Of a DNA stretch of 64,000 bases, positions 54,950-64,000 are shown piece by piece. This DNA comes from Flavobacterium sp. N3904. GTDB taxonomy: Bacteria; Bacteroidota; Bacteroidia; Flavobacteriales; Flavobacteriaceae. Within the stretch, counting starts at the first letter, position 1. Every line of letters begins with the position of its first letter. The stretch is taken from positions 744,001 to 808,000 of the forward strand of contig NZ_CP110009.1 of NCBI RefSeq assembly GCF_025947305.1, given 5' to 3'. The notes beneath the pieces are model-generated. The model was not told the DNA's origin and made no database searches. It worked only from the letters and a program-made list of their open reading frames with translations. Both the position numbers and the translations under genes were made by a program.

Positions 54950-55257
54950 GAGTAAATAGTTTTTTTAAAAATTAATATTAATGAATTGGGGTTATGCGTT
55001 GGTTCTTATTTTTTCGAAACTTATAATCTATCTGCTTAAAATTCTTCAACTTTTGAATAAAAATTTGCAATTTTTCATTCTAATTCGTTCTAAAATGTGA
55101 TATGTGTTTTAATTCCATTATTATTTTATGAATTATTAAAGCCAAATGTAAAATAAAAATATTTATTTTCAATAAAATAAATGTGTTTTTTACATTTATT
55201 TTTAATTATCCCATAAATAGTCTGATACAGTACGATTTACCTGTTTAATTAAAATCA
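54950..55257 (-). other. Leader and promoter region of the symporter gene
   Basis: 308 AT-rich bases between galE and the symporter. Besides the promoter listed separately, an inverted repeat AAAATAAATGT/ACATTTATTTT (55174-55184 and 55192-55202) lies between the galE stop and the promoter; read on the minus strand its 3' arm is T-rich, so it may be a weak galE terminator. The predicted leader of about 190 bases has no fold I recognise. Confidence 0.5.
55143..55172 (-). promoter_or_regulatory. Promoter of the symporter gene
   Basis: On the minus strand TTG (55172-55170) and TACATTTG (55150-55143) are 19 bases apart. Both elements and spacing fit the Bacteroidota consensus. Independent transcription of the symporter is therefore likely. 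Confidence 0.65.
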
Positions 55258-56289
55258 TTATGATGCAAATTGAGGACTAGTTCTAACTTTTTGTTCCCAT
55301 TTCCAGGCACTGTCCATGGCGTCTTCCAAAGTCGAAACGGTCTTCCATCCCAAAACGGTATTCGCTTTGTCTGTATTGGCGTACGCCTCAGTTACATCTC
55401 CTTCTCTTCGTTCCACAATTTTGTATGGTAATTTTTGACCACTCACTTTTTCGAAAGCGGCAATCACTTCCAATACAGAACTTCCTGTTCCTGTTCCTAA
55501 GTTGAAAATCTCTAAAGGCTCTGCATTCTTTTTGTCCAATAATCGTTGCAAAGCGATTACGTGTGCTTTCGCCAAATCGACTACGTGGATATAATCGCGA
55601 ACGCAAGTACCATCAACCGTTGGGTAATCGTTTCCATAAACCGATAATTCGGCTCGCAAACCCATTCCGGCTTGAGTGATAAATGGAACTAAATTTTGGG
55701 GCACACCAATCGGCAATTCTCCAATTTCCCCAGAAGGATGCGCTCCGATTGGGTTGAAATAACGAAGCAGAATAGCATTGATACCGCTTACTTTCACTAC
55801 ATCAGATATGATTTCTTCGCCAATCTGTTTTGTATTTCCGTAAGGAGACAAGGCAGGTTGAATCGGGGTTGTCTCTGCAATTGGCATCACTTCGGCTTGA
55901 CCGTAAACCGTACAAGACGAACTGAAGATAAAATGAGCTGCTGCCTTTTTCTCCAATTCCTGCAAAATGTAAACCAAAGCACCCAAGTTGTTTTCATAAT
56001 ACAACAACGGATTTTTTACGCTTTCGCCAACCGCTTTAGAAGCTGCAAAATGAATGACTCCCGCAATATCAATATGTTCCATAAAGAAACTTTGCACTGC
56101 CAATTTTTCTCTTAAATCGATTGCGGAAAAAATTGGTTTTTTACCTGTAATTCGTTCAATACCATCTAAAACTTCAATAGAAGAATTAGAAAGATTATCA
56201 ATCACGACTACTTCGAAACCTTGATTTTGCAATTCGACAACGGTGTGGGATCCAATAAAACCTAAACCGCCAGTAACTACTATTTTCAT
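55258..56289 (-). CDS. galE: UDP-glucose 4-epimerase
   Basis: Interconverts UDP-galactose and UDP-glucose with bound NAD in the Leloir pathway. The 343-aa protein begins with the Rossmann motif VTGGLGFIGSHTVVELQ. The catalytic Ser/Tyr/Lys are in FSSSCTVYGQ and SPYGNTKQIGEE (YxxxK). Substrate contacts RYFNPIGAHPSGEIGE and DGTCVRDYIHVVDLA follow. It is the last gene of the galactose operon, 21 bases after the LacZ-type GH2. Confidence 0.97.
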   Translation of the reverse strand: MKIVVTGGLGFIGSHTVVELQNQGFEVVVIDNLSNSSIEVLDGIERITGKKPIFSAIDLREKLAVQSFFMEHIDIAGVIHFAASKAVGESVKNPLLYYENNLGALVYILQELEKKAAAHFIFSSSCTVYGQAEVMPIAETTPIQPALSPYGNTKQIGEEIISDVVKVSGINAILLRYFNPIGAHPSGEIGELPIGVPQNLVPFITQAGMGLRAELSVYGNDYPTVDGTCVRDYIHVVDLAKAHVIALQRLLDKKNAEPLEIFNLGTGTGSSVLEVIAAFEKVSGQKLPYKIVERREGDVTEAYANTDKANTVLGWKTVSTLEDAMDSAWKWEQKVRTSPQFAS

Positions 56290-56310
56290 CCTATTTCTTT
56301 TTTACTTTTA

Positions 56311-60494
<4,184 letters not shown>

Positions 60495-60495
60495 C

Positions 60496-61665
60496 TTAGT
60501 TTGCATTATATAATGATGTACCGTTTCCGATTTTTACATCATAAATTTTCAATTCTATATCAAAAGCCTCTTTATACAACTTAGTCAGTTTTTGTTTGAT
60601 GGCTTCTTCTTCTCCTTTTTTAATCAAATTGATGGTACATCCGCCAAAACCGCCACCCATCAATCGGGATCCGATTACTGCTTTTTCTTGTTTTAAAGTA
60701 TCTACAATAAAATCCAACTCATCGCAACTTACCAGATATTCTTTGGACAAACCTTCGTGAGTTTCGAAAAGTAATTTCCCTAAAGCTTCGATGTTTCCGT
60801 TATCCAAAACTTCGCAGGCGAGTGCCACACGATGAATTTCTTGAACAACAAAATGGCATCTGTCAAATACTTTCGGTGTCATTTTATCTTTTAATTGAAG
60901 CACATGACTTTCGATGCAATCTCTGAAACTACTAATCTCCGGAAAGTTACTTTTGATTATCGAAAGTCCTTCTTCACATTCTTCTCTTCTGGTATTATAT
61001 GCCGACGAAAACAAGGAATGCTTCACATTACTGTCAAATAAAATAAGAGAATAATCATTGAAATCGGCGTTGTGGTACTCGTATTCCAGTGTTTTGCAGT
61101 CAATTTTAATTACTTTATTTTCTAAACCCATCACGCTCGAAAACTGGTCCATAATTCCGCAATTGATTCCAACCCAATGTTCCGCTTTTTGTCCCATTAG
61201 CGCAATATCCACTTTTGGAATAGACAAATTGAAAAGTTCCTTGATTCCAAAAATCGTTCCGCATTCTAGAGCTGCCGATGAAGACAATCCTGAACCAACC
61301 GGGATATTACTGCTAAAAACACAATTGAAACCATCGAACGAAAAGCCGTTGTCCTGCAATTGCTTGATAACTCCCAAAATGTAATTCGTCCAAACTACTT
61401 TGCTCAATGAAATGGTTTGAGTCAAATCGACTTCAAATTCTTCGTTCAAGTCTATGGCAACAATTTTAGATGTTTTTGTATTGTTTTTTGCAAAAGCGAA
61501 ACAAATAATCTTGTCGATTGCGGCTGGCAAAACATAGCCATCATTATAATCGATATGTTCGCCAATAATGTTAATTCTTCCTGGAGAAAGGACTGTTTTT
61601 TCGGGAGCGCTGCCAAATTTTTCCTGAAAAAAAGCGGTCGTTTTTTTAATTAATAAATCGTTCAT
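60496..61665 (-). CDS. galK: Galactokinase
   Basis: Phosphorylates alpha-D-galactose with ATP. The 389-aa protein is a GHMP kinase. The galactokinase signature SPGRINIIGEHIDYNDGYVL is near residues 27-46, the ATP loop PVGSGLSSSAALE near 115-127, and motif 3 GGGFGGCTINLI near 344-355. The catalytic Asp lies in GINCGIMDQFSS. It lies between the right-hand GH2 and galT in a compact operon. Confidence 0.97.
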   Translation of the reverse strand: MNDLLIKKTTAFFQEKFGSAPEKTVLSPGRINIIGEHIDYNDGYVLPAAIDKIICFAFAKNNTKTSKIVAIDLNEEFEVDLTQTISLSKVVWTNYILGVIKQLQDNGFSFDGFNCVFSSNIPVGSGLSSSAALECGTIFGIKELFNLSIPKVDIALMGQKAEHWVGINCGIMDQFSSVMGLENKVIKIDCKTLEYEYHNADFNDYSLILFDSNVKHSLFSSAYNTRREECEEGLSIIKSNFPEISSFRDCIESHVLQLKDKMTPKVFDRCHFVVQEIHRVALACEVLDNGNIEALGKLLFETHEGLSKEYLVSCDELDFIVDTLKQEKAVIGSRLMGGGFGGCTINLIKKGEEEAIKQKLTKLYKEAFDIELKIYDVKIGNGTSLYNAN

Positions 61666-61696
61666 TATTTTGAAATTATTATTATTTTGATTTTTT

Positions 61697-64000
61697 TTAT
61701 TTCTCAGATACCAAGTTCAATTTACCACTCTTAAGCCCGGCTCCGCTTACTTCTAGTTTTACATCACCAACAGTTGTTGTCGATTTTACAAGCACTACCA
61801 GTTTTCCACTAAAAAGTTTCATGGTATCTTTATGAAACATTTCGAGTGAAGTGGCATCGCCATTGCAGGCAGCCCTGTAAGTACCTGCTCCTGTAACCTT
61901 AAATTTTAACTGGTTGGTCGCCGTTGGGCAAGGAATTCCATTTTTATCCACTACAGATACGGTTACGAAAGATATATCTTCACCATCGGCAGAAATTGTT
62001 TTCCTGTCCGCATCCAAAACAATTTGATAAGGCTTGCCGGCAGTATGTATTTCTTCTTCAGCAACAGCTTTATCATTGTCATCAAAAGCCACCACTTTTA
62101 CGGTTCCTGGCTCATATTTTACATCCATCCACATCAAGCGGTAGCGATTCTGTGGTGTGTTTTTATTTTTTTTCTGTACTCCCATGCTTTTACCATTTAC
62201 AAAAAGTTCAGCGCTGTTGTAGTTTGTATAAACAAAAACGGGGGTTGTCTGTCCTTCTCTTCCTTCCCAGTTCCAATGCGGCAAGATATGAAGAGTTGGT
62301 TTCTCCGTGTTCCAACGGCTACGGTATAAATAATAGCGATCTTTAGGCAAACCGGCCAAATCGTTAATTCCAAAATAAGAACTTCGAGAAGGCCACATTT
62401 CATCGTAAGGCGTGGGTTCTCCTAAATAATCAAAACCAGTCCAAACAAACTCGCCAATTACCCAAGGTTTATCATCTTGAAGCACAAAATCTTCATCAGG
62501 TACATTAGACCAGCTACAGGCTTCCAAATCATAAGAGGAAGATTGAAAATCTGGATATTGTTTCATTTTTTCTTGAACCACAGGGAATTTATAAATCCCT
62601 CTAGAACTAACAGTCGAAGCTGTTTCTGAACCTAAAATAAACCCTTGCGGAAATTTATTAAATGCCTCATCATATAAATGCACACGATAATTCAACCCCG
62701 GAACATCGAGCAAAGCTCCAAAACCAGATTCCATAGTCGCTTTTACCTGATCCATACCAACAGTTACCGGACGTGTCGGGTCTTCTCTATGAAATATTTC
62801 CTGCAGCCATTTGGCGCGCTTCACTCCAGCTTCTCCCCATTGATCCGGCACTTCATTTCCGGCGCTCCACATTACAATAGAAGGATGATTTCGTGTTGCC
62901 TGCACCAAATTCACGATATCTTTTTCGGCATATTCATCAAAAAAACGATGGTACCCATTTTCTACTTTTGGCTTTGCCCATTCATCAAAACTCTCTGCCA
63001 AAAATAGAAAGCCCATTTCATCCGCCAATTCAAGCTGCTCGAAGGAAGGCATATTGTGCGAACTGCGAATCGCATTACAACCCATATCTTTTAAGATGGT
63101 CATTTGCCTGCGCAACGCCGCTTTATTTACTTCAGCTCCAAGGGGACCAAGATCATGGTGAAGACAAACTCCTTTAAATTTGGTTATCTTTCCATTAAGA
63201 CTAAAACCTTTATTCGCCTCGTATTTTATTTCTCGAATTCCAAAAGGTGTTGAAATCTCATCTTTCAGTTCTTTTCCAACATACAATTGGGAAACTGCTT
63301 TATACAAATAAGGAGTTTCGGGACTCCATAATTTTGGCTTTTCTACTTTTATATTTTGATCGAACTCTTTTCCGAATGGTATAGTCGATTCCTCTGAATT
63401 TAGTTTCTTTCCTTCGGCATCAAAAATGGTGGTGACCAAACGAGTGTTTCCCCCAGAAACTTTTGTCTTAATATTCACTTTAGCCACTTCTTGACTGATA
63501 AAAGGAGTCGTAATAAACTGTCCCCATTGATCGATGCTTTCGTTGTTTTTTATAATAAGACTTACTTTTCGATACAAACCAGCACCAGGATACCAACGAG
63601 AAGCAAATTCTTTATTGGTTAATTTTACAGATAATGTATTGGCTCCTTCTTGTATAAATTGAGAAACATCGAAGTAAAAATAACTGTAGCCATAAGCCCA
63701 TTCACCCACTTTTTTTCCGTTTAGATATACTTGAGGTTCGCTCATTGCGCCTTCAAAAAGCAGAATTATTTTTTTACCATCTGAATTTTTTGGCAATGTA
63801 AATGTATTGCGATACCAAGCGGTTCCAATATGGGGTAGAGCCCCTGTTCGTCCAGTTTTTTCGGTAGCAACATTTTCCCCGTTTTGAACAATGGCAACTT
63901 TCTGTATATCTACATTCTTATCAAATGGCCCGTAAATTGCCCAGTCATGCGGTACAGTTACAGATTCCCATTTCGAATCATTAAAATCTACTTTATATGC
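61697..64000 (-). CDS. GH2 beta-galactosidase-like enzyme, 5' end beyond the window
   Basis: 767 codons are visible before the stop, and the frame stays open to the right edge, so the N-terminus lies outside. The visible part begins in the jelly-roll domain (VPHDWAIYGPFDKN, GTAWYRNTF, SRWYPGAGLYRKVSL). The barrel has CLHHDLGPLGAEVN, AIRSSHNMPSFEQLELADEMG, acid/base Glu in WSAGNEVPDQWGEAG and nucleophile Glu in ILGSETASTVSSRG. It is a paralogue of the GH2 at 38107 and clearly different from the LacZ-type GH2 next door. It is co-transcribed with galK, so galactose release is likely. An apparent start near 63796 would be an internal TTG and is not used. Confidence 0.93.
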   Translation of the reverse strand, partial: AYKVDFNDSKWESVTVPHDWAIYGPFDKNVDIQKVAIVQNGENVATEKTGRTGALPHIGTAWYRNTFTLPKNSDGKKIILLFEGAMSEPQVYLNGKKVGEWAYGYSYFYFDVSQFIQEGANTLSVKLTNKEFASRWYPGAGLYRKVSLIIKNNESIDQWGQFITTPFISQEVAKVNIKTKVSGGNTRLVTTIFDAEGKKLNSEESTIPFGKEFDQNIKVEKPKLWSPETPYLYKAVSQLYVGKELKDEISTPFGIREIKYEANKGFSLNGKITKFKGVCLHHDLGPLGAEVNKAALRRQMTILKDMGCNAIRSSHNMPSFEQLELADEMGFLFLAESFDEWAKPKVENGYHRFFDEYAEKDIVNLVQATRNHPSIVMWSAGNEVPDQWGEAGVKRAKWLQEIFHREDPTRPVTVGMDQVKATMESGFGALLDVPGLNYRVHLYDEAFNKFPQGFILGSETASTVSSRGIYKFPVVQEKMKQYPDFQSSSYDLEACSWSNVPDEDFVLQDDKPWVIGEFVWTGFDYLGEPTPYDEMWPSRSSYFGINDLAGLPKDRYYLYRSRWNTEKPTLHILPHWNWEGREGQTTPVFVYTNYNSAELFVNGKSMGVQKKNKNTPQNRYRLMWMDVKYEPGTVKVVAFDDNDKAVAEEEIHTAGKPYQIVLDADRKTISADGEDISFVTVSVVDKNGIPCPTATNQLKFKVTGAGTYRAACNGDATSLEMFHKDTMKLFSGKLVVLVKSTTTVGDVKLEVSGAGLKSGKLNLVSEK

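Noticed and set aside
61697..63796. A complete GH2 gene starting at 63796
   Set aside because: The apparent start is an internal TTG. The frame continues upstream to the window edge with the conserved VPHDW and GTAWYRNTF segments, so the gene is partial.

Overview
The window looks like the chromosome of a Flavobacterium or a close relative in the Bacteroidota. The DNA is AT-rich. Several genes are preceded by the Bacteroidota -7 promoter element TAnnTTTG. There is a SusC/SusD pair, lipoproteins have a Cys at about residue 19-21, and the NADH dehydrogenase operon carries the short form of NuoG. No tRNA, rRNA, insertion sequence, prophage or CRISPR array was recognised.

Region 1 (1-4100) is housekeeping: a MORN-like secreted protein, a TlpA-type thioredoxin, aspartyl-tRNA synthetase (aspS) and a cold-shock protein, with clear intrinsic terminators. 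Region 2 (4090-17320) is a complete nuoA-N operon for respiratory complex I, with one promoter upstream of nuoA and a terminator after nuoN. A structured repeat sits between nuoH and nuoI. Region 3 (17330-21275) holds a TPR protein, an ArsR-type regulator, a FrnE-like DsbA protein and a Gfo/Idh/MocA oxidoreductase.

Region 4 (21276-50381) is the core of the window: a run of 14 minus-strand genes, about 28 kb. In transcription order it reads xylB, xylA, susC, susD, a surface glycan-binding lipoprotein, GH2, GH31, GH97, GH3, GH39, GH3, BACON-GH5, a split SGNH acetylesterase and GH95. This content matches a xyloglucan utilisation locus: endo-glucanase, alpha-xylosidase, beta-galactosidase, alpha-fucosidase, acetylesterase and beta-glucosidase. 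Here it is joined directly to xylose isomerase and xylulokinase. A divergent Nudix-fold regulator that has lost its catalytic glutamates faces the cluster, and a perfect 18-bp palindrome lies in front of xylB. I infer that a pentose-type signal controls the whole locus instead of a hybrid two-component sensor or an anti-sigma pair.

Region 5 (50382-53250) holds an umuC-umuD pair in reversed order and a DinB-like protein. Region 6 (53264 to the right edge) is a galactose module: a GH2 running off the window, galK, galT, a LacZ-type GH2, galE and, behind its own promoter, an SGLT-type sodium/sugar symporter. It would process the galactose released from xyloglucan or other galactosides.

The most interesting non-coding signal is a dispersed structured element present in four copies (about 11059-11143, 23756-23872, 33478-33579 and 50428-50506). 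Short core sequences are conserved, but the hairpins differ and are independently self-complementary. One helix shows a compensatory base-pair change. The copies fall into two architectures. I could not search databases. All family names rest on motifs read by eye.
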